A DNA stretch of 64,000 nt from Gammaproteobacteria bacterium (GTDB lineage Bacteria; Pseudomonadota; Gammaproteobacteria; Pseudomonadales; Azotimanducaceae), in contig PAFU01000026.1 of NCBI GenBank assembly GCA_002704225.1, positions 95,667 to 159,666 of the forward strand, written 5' to 3'. Shown here piece by piece: positions 29,608 through 38,988 of this stretch (position 1 is the first letter of the stretch; each line of letters starts with the position of its first letter). Both the position numbers and the translations under genes were made by a program. The notes under the pieces are model-generated. The model was given only the letters and a program-made list of their open reading frames with translations. It had not been told where the DNA came from and searched no databases.

Positions 29608-30906
29608 ATGAAAACAAACGATTACTCACAATGGTTTCGCGGTTCAACGCCGTACATCAGCGCCCACCGAGGTAAGACCTTTGTTGTCTATTTGGGCGGC
29701 GATGCGCTGGCACATCCGAATATTACCAACATCGTCCACGACCTCGCGCTACTGCATGTCCTGGGCGTTCATCTCGTGCTGGTGCACGGCGGACGTCCGC
29801 AGCTGGATGCCGCCTTACCGGGTTCAGCTTCCCACGCACACCGTCGCATTACGCAACCCGAGCATATGGACACCGTGACCGGTGTTTACGGCTTGCTTCG
29901 AAGCCAACTGGAAGGACTGTTTTCTACCGGCCTGCCAAACACGCCACTGCATAATGTGGATATCAGCGTGGTATCGGGCAACTTCGTAACCGCCAAACCC
30001 TTGGGCGTTCTCGACGGGGTAGACCACCTGTTTACCGGACAGCTGAGAAATCTAGACAATACCCGCGTACAGCGTCTGTTGGATGCCAACAATATCGTGC
30101 TGCAGTCGCCGCTGGGATTTTCCAGCTCAGGCCAAGCCTTCAACCTCGCCTCAGAAGAGTTGGCTGCAGATATCAGCATCGCGCTACAGGCTGACAAGGT
30201 GATTTTTTTCGATGAGACCGAGCACTTGAATGCCGCCGATGGCCAACGCGAGAGCACGGTCACACCCAGTTCCGTTGAAGACCACTTCGGCGCGTTATCG
30301 GCCACCACAGCTCAACGCTTTAGTGCCATGGCACGAGCCGTGCGCGCCGGTGTAACCAAGGCCCACCAAATTTCCTTCGCAACGGATGGTGGGCTGCTGC
30401 AGGAGCTGTTTACCGCAGACGGTGCGGGCACGCAGATTATTGAAGAAAAAGCCCAGCCGGTGAGAGCCGCCAAGCTGGATGATGTGGGCGACATTGTGGA
30501 GATTATTCGCCCGCTGGAAGAGAGCGGCGCGCTCCTTCGACGCTCAAGAGACCGCCTCGAACAAGAGATCGAACATTTCATGGTCGCTGAAGTCGACGGA
30601 GTCACCGTGGGTTGTTGTGCGGTCTACCTGCACGGCGAACAGGCCGAGCTCGCCTGCGTCGCGGTCAGCGACCTGTATCGGCGCGGCAGTGCTGGCGTAG
30701 CCATCGGTGCAAATTTACTGCTGGCGGCAGAGCAGCATGCCATGCAGGTTGGAGCCACTGGCTTGTTCGTGCTGACAACTCAGACTCAGGACTGGTTTGA
30801 GGAACGGGGTTTTCAAGGGGGAGACGTTAACGACCTCCCTGAAACCAAACAATCGCTTTACAACTGGCAGCGCGGCTCTAAAGTGCTGTTCAAATCGTTG
30901 GGCTAG
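29608..30906 (+). CDS. argA: N-acetylglutamate synthase, amino-acid-kinase plus GNAT type
   Basis: First step of arginine synthesis. Residues about 1-290 form an amino-acid-kinase-like regulatory domain (VVYLGGDALAH, LVLVHGGRPQLDAAL), where arginine feedback acts in known homologues. Residues about 295-432 form the GNAT acetyltransferase (ELACVAVSDLYRRGSAG, then FVLTTQTQDWFEERGF). Length 432 aa fits the E. coli/Pseudomonas type. It begins 3 bases after argE, so both are on one transcript. Confidence 0.96.
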   Translation: MKTNDYSQWFRGSTPYISAHRGKTFVVYLGGDALAHPNITNIVHDLALLHVLGVHLVLVHGGRPQLDAALPGSASHAHRRITQPEHMDTVTGVYGLLRSQLEGLFSTGLPNTPLHNVDISVVSGNFVTAKPLGVLDGVDHLFTGQLRNLDNTRVQRLLDANNIVLQSPLGFSSSGQAFNLASEELAADISIALQADKVIFFDETEHLNAADGQRESTVTPSSVEDHFGALSATTAQRFSAMARAVRAGVTKAHQISFATDGGLLQELFTADGAGTQIIEEKAQPVRAAKLDDVGDIVEIIRPLEESGALLRRSRDRLEQEIEHFMVAEVDGVTVGCCAVYLHGEQAELACVAVSDLYRRGSAGVAIGANLLLAAEQHAMQVGATGLFVLTTQTQDWFEERGFQGGDVNDLPETKQSLYNWQRGSKVLFKSLG

Positions 30907-30945
30907 CAACGCACCAACCTACGCCCGCACAACACCAAAGGAAAA

Positions 30946-32625
30946 ATGATGGCTAACGAACGCCCCTACAGCTCCATTGTCGTCGACGGTGTTGAGCAAG
31001 CCCCAAGTCGGGCAATGCTCTACCCCACTGGCTTTAAGCCTGAAGACTTCAGCAAACCACAAATTGGTATTGCGTCTACCTGGAGCATGGTGACTCCCTG
31101 CAACATGCACATCAACGAGTTGGCCGAAGCCGCTGCCATGGGCGCGGACGAAGCTGGCGCCAAATCTGTGCTGTTCAACACCATTACCGTATCCGACGGC
31201 ATTTCCATGGGCACGCCGGGCATGCGCTATTCCCTGGTCTCTCGAGAAGTCATCGCTGATTCCATTGAAACCGTCGTCGGTGCTCAGGGTTTTGATGGTT
31301 TTGTTGCCATTGGCGGTTGCGACAAAAACATGCCCGCCTGTGGCATCGCCATGGCGCGTATGGATCGGCCCAGCGTGTTTGTTTACGGCGGCACGATACT
31401 GCCTGGCAAAGAGAGGCGCGACATCGTGTCGGTCTTTGAAGCCGTCGGCGGTCACGCGGCCGGCAACGTTTCCGATATCGAACTGAAAGACGTGGAAGCC
31501 ACTGCGATTCCCGGACCAGGTTCCTGCGGCGGCATGTATACGGCCAACACCATGGCATCGTCCATGGAAGCCTTAGGTCTGTCACTGCCCGGCAGTTCGG
31601 CACAGAACGCCGTGAGCCAAGACAAAAAGCAGGACAGCTACAATGCTGGCGCCGCGGTACGTCATCTGATCAAGCTGGGCATCAAACCCAGCGACATCCT
31701 AAGTCGAGAGGCGTTCGAGAACGCCATCACGCTGACCATCGCACTGGAAGGCTCCACCAATGCCGTGCTGCATCTGTTGGCCATTGCTCATGCCGCCAAC
31801 ATTCCTTTGAGCATTGACGACTTCAGTCGCGTCGGCAAACGGGTACCGGTCCTCGCCGATATGCGGCCCGCTGGCGTTTATGCCATGAGCGAACTGATTG
31901 AGATTGGTGGCATCTTGCCGCTGATGAAAACACTGCTACAAGAAGGGCTTCTGCACGGTGACTGCATGACGGTAACCGGTAAGACCATGGCGGAAAATTT
32001 GGCCGACGTCGCCGACTATCCAGCGGATCAAAAGATCATCCGGCCACTGTCGAACCCCATCAAAAAAGACAGTCACCTGGTGATCTTGCGCGGCAATCTG
32101 GCACCTGAGGGCGCGGTGGCAAAGATCACTGGCCACGAAGGCCTGACGTTTACCGGCAAGGCACGCTGCTTTCACGGTGAGGAAGCGGCCATGGCAGCGA
32201 TCATGGACGGCACCGTCGTTAAGGGCGACGTCGTTATCGTGCGCTACGAAGGGCCGAAAGGCGGGCCGGGCATGCGGGAAATGCTGAGCCCCACCAGTGC
32301 CATCAACGGTCGCGGACTCTCTCAGGATGTCGCACTGCTGACCGATGGCCGGTTCTCGGGTGGTTCCCACGGTTTCGTGATTGGTCATGTGACCCCGGAA
32401 GCGCATCTGGGCGGCCCCATCGCCTTAGTTGAGGACGGTGACACCATTACCGTCGACGCGGATAACGCCGAGATTAACCTGCATGTCAGTGATGAGGAGC
32501 TCGCCGCACGCCAAGCCAAGTGGCAGGCCCCTGAGGCCTACACCCAACGCGGCACGTTGGCCAAGTACGCTCAGCTCGTCTCATCCGCCAGCGAAGGCGC
32601 TGTTACCGACAAGTATCTGGGTTAG
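30946..32625 (+). CDS. ilvD: Dihydroxy-acid dehydratase
   Basis: Iron-sulfur enzyme of branched-chain amino acid synthesis. The three cluster cysteines are in [20 protein letters not shown] and [14 protein letters not shown]. At 559 aa it is the shorter form, about 55 residues less than E. coli IlvD, and resembles enzymes known to hold a stable [2Fe-2S] cluster; this is inference from size and motif style. ATG at 30946 is preceded by GGAAAA; a second ATG follows directly. Confidence 0.96.
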   Translation: MMANERPYSSIVVDGVEQAPSRAMLYPTGFKPEDFSKPQIGIASTWSMVTPCNMHINELAEAAAMGADEAGAKSVLFNTITVSDGISMGTPGMRYSLVSREVIADSIETVVGAQGFDGFVAIGGCDKNMPACGIAMARMDRPSVFVYGGTILPGKERRDIVSVFEAVGGHAAGNVSDIELKDVEATAIPGPGSCGGMYTANTMASSMEALGLSLPGSSAQNAVSQDKKQDSYNAGAAVRHLIKLGIKPSDILSREAFENAITLTIALEGSTNAVLHLLAIAHAANIPLSIDDFSRVGKRVPVLADMRPAGVYAMSELIEIGGILPLMKTLLQEGLLHGDCMTVTGKTMAENLADVADYPADQKIIRPLSNPIKKDSHLVILRGNLAPEGAVAKITGHEGLTFTGKARCFHGEEAAMAAIMDGTVVKGDVVIVRYEGPKGGPGMREMLSPTSAINGRGLSQDVALLTDGRFSGGSHGFVIGHVTPEAHLGGPIALVEDGDTITVDADNAEINLHVSDEELAARQAKWQAPEAYTQRGTLAKYAQLVSSASEGAVTDKYLG

Positions 32626-32627
32626 TC

Positions 32628-32864
32628 GTGGTGGAAGAGGCCGCTTGCGCGTTGTGCGGCACGGCACGAGACCTGCGAAGGCTGCCCATTTATCAAATGG
32701 ACGTGTGCCTGTCTTGCTGGGTTGAGGCTGAACGCGGCTGGCCTCAATCCGCCGAACCCGCGCTGTTTAAGGCCCTAGCGGCCCAAGGCTTACTGATACC
32801 CGATCGAAACGAGGCGAACCTGTTACCTCGGGCCTATGCGCCACCAGCAGACTTCGCACTTTAA
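32628..32864 (+). CDS. Small four-cysteine (zinc-ribbon-like) protein
   Basis: 78 aa beginning with GTG two bases after the ilvD stop. It has CxxC pairs, CALC at 8-11 and CLSC at 27-30, spaced as in a small zinc ribbon, then a leucine/alanine-rich C-terminus. I do not recognise a family. The tight spacing after ilvD suggests translation from the same message. Confidence 0.55.
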   Translation: MVEEAACALCGTARDLRRLPIYQMDVCLSCWVEAERGWPQSAEPALFKALAAQGLLIPDRNEANLLPRAYAPPADFAL

Positions 32865-32885
32865 CGATGAGCCAACCTCGCAAGA

Positions 32886-33308
32886 TCAGTTCGAAGAAAC
32901 GACAACTCTGACCGCGATACCAGACTCCGGAGAGCCCGCGAGCATCCCAACCAAGGTATCACCCGCACCGTACTTGTGGGCCATGAGCTGATTGATTTCT
33001 GCGATGCGCTGAGGTTCAGGCGAGGCGGTTATGGCATAGGTTTGATCGCCACGAATCAGCGTCGCAGGATTGTCCGCACTGTGAGCCGTCAACCGTTGAT
33101 ACCAGCCGGACGTACCATCGCCAGCCCGCAGCCACATGGCACCGTCGGTATCCGCAACCCACAGTCTCGTGGTGACCGCTTCGCCTTGAGCATCCTCAGT
33201 CACCAACTGAACGACTTCACCGCTCTCGGAAGCCCCAGATACCAGCACCAGATAAAGCACCAAAACACCAATCACTGCACCCAGTCCCTTGTATAACCGC
33301 GTCAGCAT
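32886..33308 (-). CDS. Membrane-anchored split-barrel-like protein of unknown function
   Basis: 140 aa with one N-terminal membrane segment (about 8-26) and a soluble domain whose segments (RLWVADTDGAMWLRAGDG, GWYQRL, then KYGAGDTLVGML and VRVVV) recall flavin-reductase-like split barrels of the DUF2255/deazaflavin-nitroreductase kind. No cofactor site is proven. ATG at 33308 is chosen because GGGAGG lies 6 bases upstream; an in-frame TTG at 33326 is weaker. It follows hemE by 26 bases. Confidence 0.6.
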   Translation of the reverse strand: MLTRLYKGLGAVIGVLVLYLVLVSGASESGEVVQLVTEDAQGEAVTTRLWVADTDGAMWLRAGDGTSGWYQRLTAHSADNPATLIRGDQTYAITASPEPQRIAEINQLMAHKYGAGDTLVGMLAGSPESGIAVRVVVSSN

Positions 33309-33334
33309 CGCCGCCTCCCGATTCAATCCCTTGC

Positions 33335-34357
33335 TTAACGACTGCTCTGTTCGTGAACATAGTCCACCAGAAACTTAACGTTATCCACCGGGGTTTCCGG
33401 GATGATGCCGTGGCCCAAATTGAAGATATGCCCCGCCCGGCCATCGACTTGGTCTAACAACCACTGGGACTGGGACGCAACCGAGGCTTGATCGGCGCAG
33501 AGCACGATGGGATCAAGATTGCCCTGCACGGCGGTGCAGCCCAGCTGATCCCAGGTCGGTTTCAGGGGCGTGCGCCAGTCAAAAGCCAACACATCGATGT
33601 TCAGCTCATTGACCGCAGGCAGCAGATGATAGTTGCCGGTGCCAAAGTAAATGATTGGCACCGTACCGGCCAACGAATCCACTAGGGATTTCAGGTGCGG
33701 CTCCACGTAAGTACGATAGTCATAGATCGACAGATTGCCCACCCAAGTGTCGAACAACTGGACCGCTTCAACCCCAGCACTGATCTGCAGCTGCAGATAA
33801 CTGGCGAGCTGGCCGGTCAGCTTGGTCATCAGTTCGTGCCAAAGCTCCGGTGCTTCGTACATCATCTTTTTGACGAACACGTAGTTTCGTGAACCCTTAC
33901 CCTCGATGGCATAGGACGCTAGGGTAAAGGGGGCCCCGGCAAAGCCGATCAGCGCAATCTCCTTGGGCAGGCCTTCGTTAATGCAGCGCACGGTATCCGC
34001 GATGTAGGGCGTATGCTCGATGGCTGGTGCCGTGGCGAGATTGGCCACATCGGCTGCGGTGCGAATCGGGTTATCGAATACCGGTCCTTGACCCGGCACG
34101 TACTCGAGATTCAAACCCATGGGCTCCAAGATGGGCAGCAGGTCTGCAAACATAATCGCTGCATCGACGCCAAGAATGCGCTGGGCGTCCAAGGTAGCTT
34201 GAGCTGCCTTCTCGGGATTCTTGAAAAAATCCAGGCTGGGCAGATCCGCCTTGACCTGATGATATTCGGGCATGTAACGACCCGCCTGACGATTCAGCCA
34301 AATCGGCGTATGCGAGGTTTGCTCACCTCGGCAGGCCTGTAAGAAGACTTTGTCCAT
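33335..34357 (-). CDS. hemE: Uroporphyrinogen decarboxylase
   Basis: Cytosolic enzyme making coproporphyrinogen III in haem synthesis. The signature arginine loop is IWLNRQAGRYMPEYH, followed by DAAIMFADLLPILEPMGLNL with the catalytic Asp, GFAGAPFTLASYAIEG, and HIFNLGHGI near the end. At 340 aa it is shorter than E. coli HemE (354). Several signature segments differ from the usual gammaproteobacterial wording (FSDILT, GFSGSPWTLA) and look more like forms seen in other phyla. It is 37 bases downstream of fabV. Confidence 0.94.
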   Translation of the reverse strand: MDKVFLQACRGEQTSHTPIWLNRQAGRYMPEYHQVKADLPSLDFFKNPEKAAQATLDAQRILGVDAAIMFADLLPILEPMGLNLEYVPGQGPVFDNPIRTAADVANLATAPAIEHTPYIADTVRCINEGLPKEIALIGFAGAPFTLASYAIEGKGSRNYVFVKKMMYEAPELWHELMTKLTGQLASYLQLQISAGVEAVQLFDTWVGNLSIYDYRTYVEPHLKSLVDSLAGTVPIIYFGTGNYHLLPAVNELNIDVLAFDWRTPLKPTWDQLGCTAVQGNLDPIVLCADQASVASQSQWLLDQVDGRAGHIFNLGHGIIPETPVDNVKFLVDYVHEQSSR

Positions 34358-34394
34358 CTGCTTCCCTTAGAAAAAAATAGTAATGCGCTGCGAA

Positions 34395-35579
34395 TCAGCT
34401 AATGCGCTGTGGATCCACGTCAGCGTCGTAATCCACGCCGTCGATACCAAAGCCAAAAATCTTGAGAAAATCCTCGCGAAAACCCGTCAAATCGCCCAGC
34501 TCGGGAAGGTTTTCGGTGTCCACCAGGGGCCACCGTCTTTTTACCTCGGCCTGCACCCGATCCGCGAGTTCCAAATCATCGACGCGAATGCGACCCGCCT
34601 CATCCAAACGCATCTCTGCCTCTGGCTGCAGTTGGCTCGCGAACAGTCGGTCGATGTGTTCAATACAGTCTTCGTGGCTGCCCTGCTCTTTCATGACCCG
34701 GAACAACAAAGCGGCATAGAGCGGCACAACGGGAATCGCCGCACTGGCTTGACTGACGATTGCCTTTAGCACGGCCACGCGAGCGTCGCCGCCAATCGAC
34801 TGCAGCTTTTGTTGAATCTGCGCGCTGGCACGATCCAAGTCCGCCTTGGCCTTGCCCAAGGTACCCTCCCAGTAAATCGGCCACGTGAGTTCGCTACCGA
34901 TGTAGGTGTAGGCAACGGTCTTGGCTTTGGGTGCCAGTAAATCGGCCGCCAGCAACGCATCCATCCAATATTCCCAATCCTCACCGCCCATTACCGTAAC
35001 GGTGTCGGCGATTTCTTCCACCGTTGCGGGCTCTAACGCCACATTGGACACTTCGCCCTTTTCAACGTGAACGGTTTTGATATCCAGTACCTCGCCCAGC
35101 GGTTTGATGCTGGATCGATGCAGCACCTCGGTTTTCGGATGCTGGCGCACCGGCGAGGCCAGGCTATAAACCACCAGATCGATGTGCCCTAAATCGGCCT
35201 TGATCGTCTCAAGCACTTCCTCGCGCATGGCGTCGGAAAATGCATCGCCATCCAGTGTCTTGGCATACAAACCTTGCTCGGCAGCCCGCGCTTCGAAGGC
35301 TTTGTTGTTGTACCAACCCGCTGATGCGGTTTTGCTCTCTGTAGGCGCCTTTTCAAAGGAAACCCCTAGGGTTTTGGCTCCACAGCCAAAGCCTGCAACG
35401 ATGCGGCTTGCGAGCCCGTAGCCGCCTGAACAGCCGAGCACCAACACGTTACCAAAAGCCCCGTCGGCAGCATCGCCCTGACCGATGACGTAATCGATTT
35501 GTTGGTTGACGTGAGCAGCACAGCCAGCTGGATGCGCTGTGGTGCAGATAAATCCTCGAATTCGGGGCTTTACGATCAT
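34395..35579 (-). CDS. fabV: Trans-2-enoyl-ACP/CoA reductase FabV
   Basis: NADH-dependent enoyl reductase of fatty acid synthesis, triclosan-insensitive in characterised members. The dinucleotide site is VLVLGCSGGYGLASRI. The catalytic Y-x8-K pair is Y236 and K245 in PIYWEGTLGKAK. Length 394 aa is normal. Its start overlaps the stop of the AcoX-like gene upstream by 4 bases, so they are translationally coupled. No fabI is in view. Confidence 0.96.
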   Translation of the reverse strand: MIVKPRIRGFICTTAHPAGCAAHVNQQIDYVIGQGDAADGAFGNVLVLGCSGGYGLASRIVAGFGCGAKTLGVSFEKAPTESKTASAGWYNNKAFEARAAEQGLYAKTLDGDAFSDAMREEVLETIKADLGHIDLVVYSLASPVRQHPKTEVLHRSSIKPLGEVLDIKTVHVEKGEVSNVALEPATVEEIADTVTVMGGEDWEYWMDALLAADLLAPKAKTVAYTYIGSELTWPIYWEGTLGKAKADLDRASAQIQQKLQSIGGDARVAVLKAIVSQASAAIPVVPLYAALLFRVMKEQGSHEDCIEHIDRLFASQLQPEAEMRLDEAGRIRVDDLELADRVQAEVKRRWPLVDTENLPELGDLTGFREDFLKIFGFGIDGVDYDADVDPQRIS

Positions 35580-36631
35580 GGTTCTACCTTCGGATAACGT
35601 GTACGCCGCAACTCGGTCTCGGCGGTTATGGCGGACGCCATCATACCCGCTCCCACTGCCCAGCGCATGATGCCCTCGACGTTGAGTATGCGGGGGCCAT
35701 CACGGCGCACGGTAACGCTGGCCGTCTCTCCTTCGTGCAACATGTGATCGCGGTCGCCGTCTAGGGCAATGACGCCGGGACCGCTGAACGTAAGCATTTC
35801 GTCAAACTCGATACGCCGAGTATGGCTTACAGCAACGTCACGAAAATGCCCCGGCGATAGGGGTGCCCGCACAGTTTGGCCGTCACGGCCCATCTGAACC
35901 CACAACCCATAATCATCGTGCGCATAGACCGGATCGATAAAGCCGCCGATCGGTGACATGCCAACAGCATTGGGTTCCGCCCGGGTGAGCAACATGGCGT
36001 CTAAGCGATCAGCGTCGAAGGGCAGCAAGTTGCCCACATGATCTCGGCGCAACAGCACCACATCAATCAGGCCAATATCCGTCTGAGTCGGAGTCTGCAG
36101 ATGCGCCACCTTGGCTCGCGGCCTAAGCGACTCTGGCATGCCGGTGGTTTTACCCAACGCATTCAAACCGGCAACCATGCCCCCCAAGGTTGGTTCCATC
36201 AAAGTCGGAAAGACGTTGTTCGTGCCGGTGGAAATAGGCACCAGGTCAATCGCGCTGTCGGCGCGAACTAAGGCTCGGTTGGTGCCGTCACCACCCAAGG
36301 ATACGACAGTATGACAGCCGGCTTCCTTGAATAGATGCATGGCTGCCGCCGTGTCCTTGGCGGTATTGGTTAGTGGGATATCGACAATATGTACGTTGGC
36401 ATTCAAAGGCATAAGCTCCAACGCGCCTTCCGCAATACGAAAGGGCTCACGAGCCACATAGATGTCAGTGATACCCACCGCGTCAGCACCGGCGGCAACC
36501 CGTGCCACGATGTCACGCTTGGCCTCATGAGTCATGTTAGCGGCGCGTGCCGCCAGCCGTCGCACATCCCGGCCAGACATGGGATTCACGCACAGTGCCA
36601 GTTTGCCGTTGCCCTTCATCTCAAAAGCCAT
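35576..36631 (-). CDS. AcoX-like ATP-NAD kinase family protein
   Basis: 351 aa with the NAD-kinase-superfamily motif GGDGTNR near residue 115, preceded by CVNPMSGRDVRR. This matches the AcoX group, first met in acetoin gene clusters and without an established substrate. No acetoin genes are present here. Instead it is coupled to fabV (4-base overlap) and lies 15 bases after folA, suggesting a job in nicotinamide cofactor or lipid metabolism; that is inference. ATG at 36619 is an alternative start. Confidence 0.85.
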   Translation of the reverse strand: MAFEMKGNGKLALCVNPMSGRDVRRLAARAANMTHEAKRDIVARVAAGADAVGITDIYVAREPFRIAEGALELMPLNANVHIVDIPLTNTAKDTAAAMHLFKEAGCHTVVSLGGDGTNRALVRADSAIDLVPISTGTNNVFPTLMEPTLGGMVAGLNALGKTTGMPESLRPRAKVAHLQTPTQTDIGLIDVVLLRRDHVGNLLPFDADRLDAMLLTRAEPNAVGMSPIGGFIDPVYAHDDYGLWVQMGRDGQTVRAPLSPGHFRDVAVSHTRRIEFDEMLTFSGPGVIALDGDRDHMLHEGETASVTVRRDGPRILNVEGIMRWAVGAGMMASAITAETELRRTRYPKVEP

Positions 36632-36646
36632 CGACTGTGGCTCCAG

Positions 36647-37153
36647 TCACGACGCTCGTTCTAAGGTTTGAAACGTGTAGGCACTGCTGTGGCGCTCGTC
36701 GGCTTCGCAGCGTTCTTCTTCCACGACCTGCCACCCGCTCAGATCGACAGGCGGGAAGAAAACATCACCCTGAGGCTCGGCATGGACAGTCGTAAGGTAC
36801 AGCCGGTCTGCCAACGGCAGGGCCAGTTCGTAGATTTGCGCGCCGCCGATCACCATAACCTCATCCACTCCATCGATCAGGCTCTGACTTTCGGCCAGGG
36901 CAATGGCTTCTTCTAGGGTAGGTACGACCTGAATGCCCTCCCGCTGCCACTGTTCATTTTGCGTAAGCACAATGTTTGTTCGACCCGGTAACGGTGCTTT
37001 CATCGATTCAAATGTTTTTCGCCCCATAATCACCGGCCGACCCATGGTGGTTTTCATGAAGTGGCGCATGTCGTTCGGCAAACGCCAAGGCAGGGAATTG
37101 TTTCGACCAATGACGCGGTTTTCGGCCATGGCCCAAATCAGAGACAGCTGCAT
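36647..37153 (-). CDS. folA: Dihydrofolate reductase
   Basis: Regenerates tetrahydrofolate after thymidylate synthesis. The N-terminus SLIWAMAENRVIG, LPWRLPNDMRHF with the catalytic acidic residue, GRPVIMGRKTFES and VMVIGGAQIYELAL are classical DHFR. Length 168 aa is normal. It lies 24 bases downstream of thyA, its metabolic partner. Confidence 0.97.
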   Translation of the reverse strand: MQLSLIWAMAENRVIGRNNSLPWRLPNDMRHFMKTTMGRPVIMGRKTFESMKAPLPGRTNIVLTQNEQWQREGIQVVPTLEEAIALAESQSLIDGVDEVMVIGGAQIYELALPLADRLYLTTVHAEPQGDVFFPPVDLSGWQVVEEERCEADERHSSAYTFQTLERAS

Positions 37154-37177
37154 AGTAATGAAATCCTGGTGTCGTAC

Positions 37178-37972
37178 TTAAACCGCGATTGGTGCTTTTA
37201 TCGCGCCGTGGCATTCGTAACCCGTCAACTCAAAATCTTCGTAAACAAAGCCAAAGATATCTTTCACATCGGGGTTCAGGCGCATTTGTGGCAGTGGCAA
37301 TGGACTACGACTGAGTTGTAGATCCGTCTGCTCCAGATGATTGGTGTACAGGTGCGCGTCCCCCATGGTGTGCACAAAGTCACCCAACGCCAGATCGCAT
37401 ACCTGCGCGATCATCATGGTCAGCAACGCATAGGAAGCGATGTTGAAAGGCACACCGAGAAAAATGTCCGCACTTCGCTGATATAGCTGGCAGGACAACT
37501 TGCCATCCGCCACATAAAATTGGAAAAGGGTATGGCATGGCGGCAGCGCCATATGATTCACCTCGGCCACATTCCACGCGCTGACAATGTGCCGGCGACT
37601 GTCCGGATTCGTGCGAATGCCTTCGACTACCGCTTCAATTTGGTCAATCGTGCCGCCGTCGGGCCCGGGCCAAGATCGCCACTGGGATCCGTATACCGGC
37701 CCAAGCTCTCCGTGCTCGTCCGCCCACTCATCCCAAATATGCACATTATGATCGGTCAAATACGAGATGTTGGTCGAACCCGCCAAGAACCACAAAAGCT
37801 CGTGAATGATCCCTTTGAGGAAAACTTTCTTGGTCGTGACCAAGGGAAATCCGGCACTCAGGTCAAAACGCATTTGATGACCAAATACGCTGTAGGTGCC
37901 TGTGCCCGTTCGATCGGCTTTGAGAGTGCCGTTTTCTCGAACATGGCGCATCAGATCGAGGTACTGTTGCAT
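37178..37972 (-). CDS. thyA: Thymidylate synthase
   Basis: Methylates dUMP to dTMP using methylenetetrahydrofolate. The nucleophile is Cys146 in [12 protein letters not shown]. The substrate arginines are in DRTGTGT and in the [11 protein letters not shown] segment. The 264-aa length equals that of E. coli. It follows lgt (the lgt-thyA pair is conserved) and precedes folA on the same strand. Confidence 0.98.
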   Translation of the reverse strand: MQQYLDLMRHVRENGTLKADRTGTGTYSVFGHQMRFDLSAGFPLVTTKKVFLKGIIHELLWFLAGSTNISYLTDHNVHIWDEWADEHGELGPVYGSQWRSWPGPDGGTIDQIEAVVEGIRTNPDSRRHIVSAWNVAEVNHMALPPCHTLFQFYVADGKLSCQLYQRSADIFLGVPFNIASYALLTMMIAQVCDLALGDFVHTMGDAHLYTNHLEQTDLQLSRSPLPLPQMRLNPDVKDIFGFVYEDFELTGYECHGAIKAPIAV

Positions 37973-38072
37973 GGACGTTGCCTTCGCTGTGCAAAGGGAG
38001 ATATTAACAGCGATGTATGAGGTGAGCGATCAGATCTTCCATCCTCGCGCGAGCCCGTACCGACTTTTAACC

Positions 38073-38903
38073 TCAATGAGCAGGACGTCGAGACCAGTAC
38101 AGCAAAGCCCCTCCAGCGATCACCATGGGTAGCGAGAGTAGCTGCCCCATACTGACAAATTCGAACAGCACAAAACCGATGTGGGCATCTGGCGAGCGCA
38201 GAAATTCCGTCATAAACCGGCACAGACCATAACCGAGCAAAAACGCGCCGGAGAGAACACCCTTGGCCCGAGGCTGCAATGACAGCCACCAAAGCACGAC
38301 AAACAGCAGCGCCCCTTCGGTAGCCGCTTGATAAAGCGACGATGGATGTCTGGCCGCACCTTCCCAAACCCCGAAACACATGGGGTTTAAGTCCCGCACA
38401 GCCTGACACTGGAACACCAGCCCAAGACTACTTTCGGTAACGCGGCCAGGCAGCTCCATGTTGATAAAATTGCCCATCCGACCGAACCCAAGACCAATTG
38501 GACATAGGGGAGCAAGAAAGTCCGTCACGGCGAGAAAGTCCTTTTCGTAGCGGCGACCAAACAGCACCATGGCGACCAGCACGCCAAGGAACCCACCGTG
38601 GAACGACATGCCGCCTTCCCAGACTCGAAATAAATACAGCGGATCCCCGGTAAAACGCTCAAACCCGTAAAACAGCACATAGCCCACTCGACCACCGAGT
38701 ACTGCGCCCATGGCACCGTAAAACACGAGATCAGACAGTTGGTCTGGGTCCCAGCGAGTGTTCAGACTTTGCGGACGATTGTTGATACGCCACTGCCCAA
38801 GCACATACACCGCGGCGAACCCAAGCAAATACATCAGCCCATACCAGCGCAGTGCAACGGGTCCAAGAGAGAGGATGATGGGATCAATAACCGGGTATTG
38901 CAT
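38073..38903 (-). CDS. lgt: Prolipoprotein diacylglyceryl transferase
   Basis: Inner-membrane enzyme that puts diacylglycerol on the lipobox cysteine, the first step in lipoprotein maturation. The N-terminus reads IDPIILSLGPVALRWYGLMY, and the Lgt signature RMGNFINMELPGR is present. About seven membrane segments can be picked out. ATG at 38903 (MQYPVIDP) fits homologues; the frame is open to 38957. It is divergent from the accessory block starting at 38989, where E. coli has ptsP upstream. Confidence 0.95.
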   Translation of the reverse strand: MQYPVIDPIILSLGPVALRWYGLMYLLGFAAVYVLGQWRINNRPQSLNTRWDPDQLSDLVFYGAMGAVLGGRVGYVLFYGFERFTGDPLYLFRVWEGGMSFHGGFLGVLVAMVLFGRRYEKDFLAVTDFLAPLCPIGLGFGRMGNFINMELPGRVTESSLGLVFQCQAVRDLNPMCFGVWEGAARHPSSLYQAATEGALLFVVLWWLSLQPRAKGVLSGAFLLGYGLCRFMTEFLRSPDAHIGFVLFEFVSMGQLLSLPMVIAGGALLYWSRRPAH

Positions 38904-38988
38904 AGACAGCTTTATCACAGGATTCGACCCGCAGAATAACCCAAAGTCCTGATACACTCGCTGCCTTCTTTACCAGCCAGTTCGCAAT

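Noticed and set aside
34381..34409. Direct repeat TAATGCGCTG at both ends, next to a run of T on the minus strand, behind fabV
   Set aside because: Direct, not inverted; only a 4-bp stem can form, so it is not a convincing terminator.
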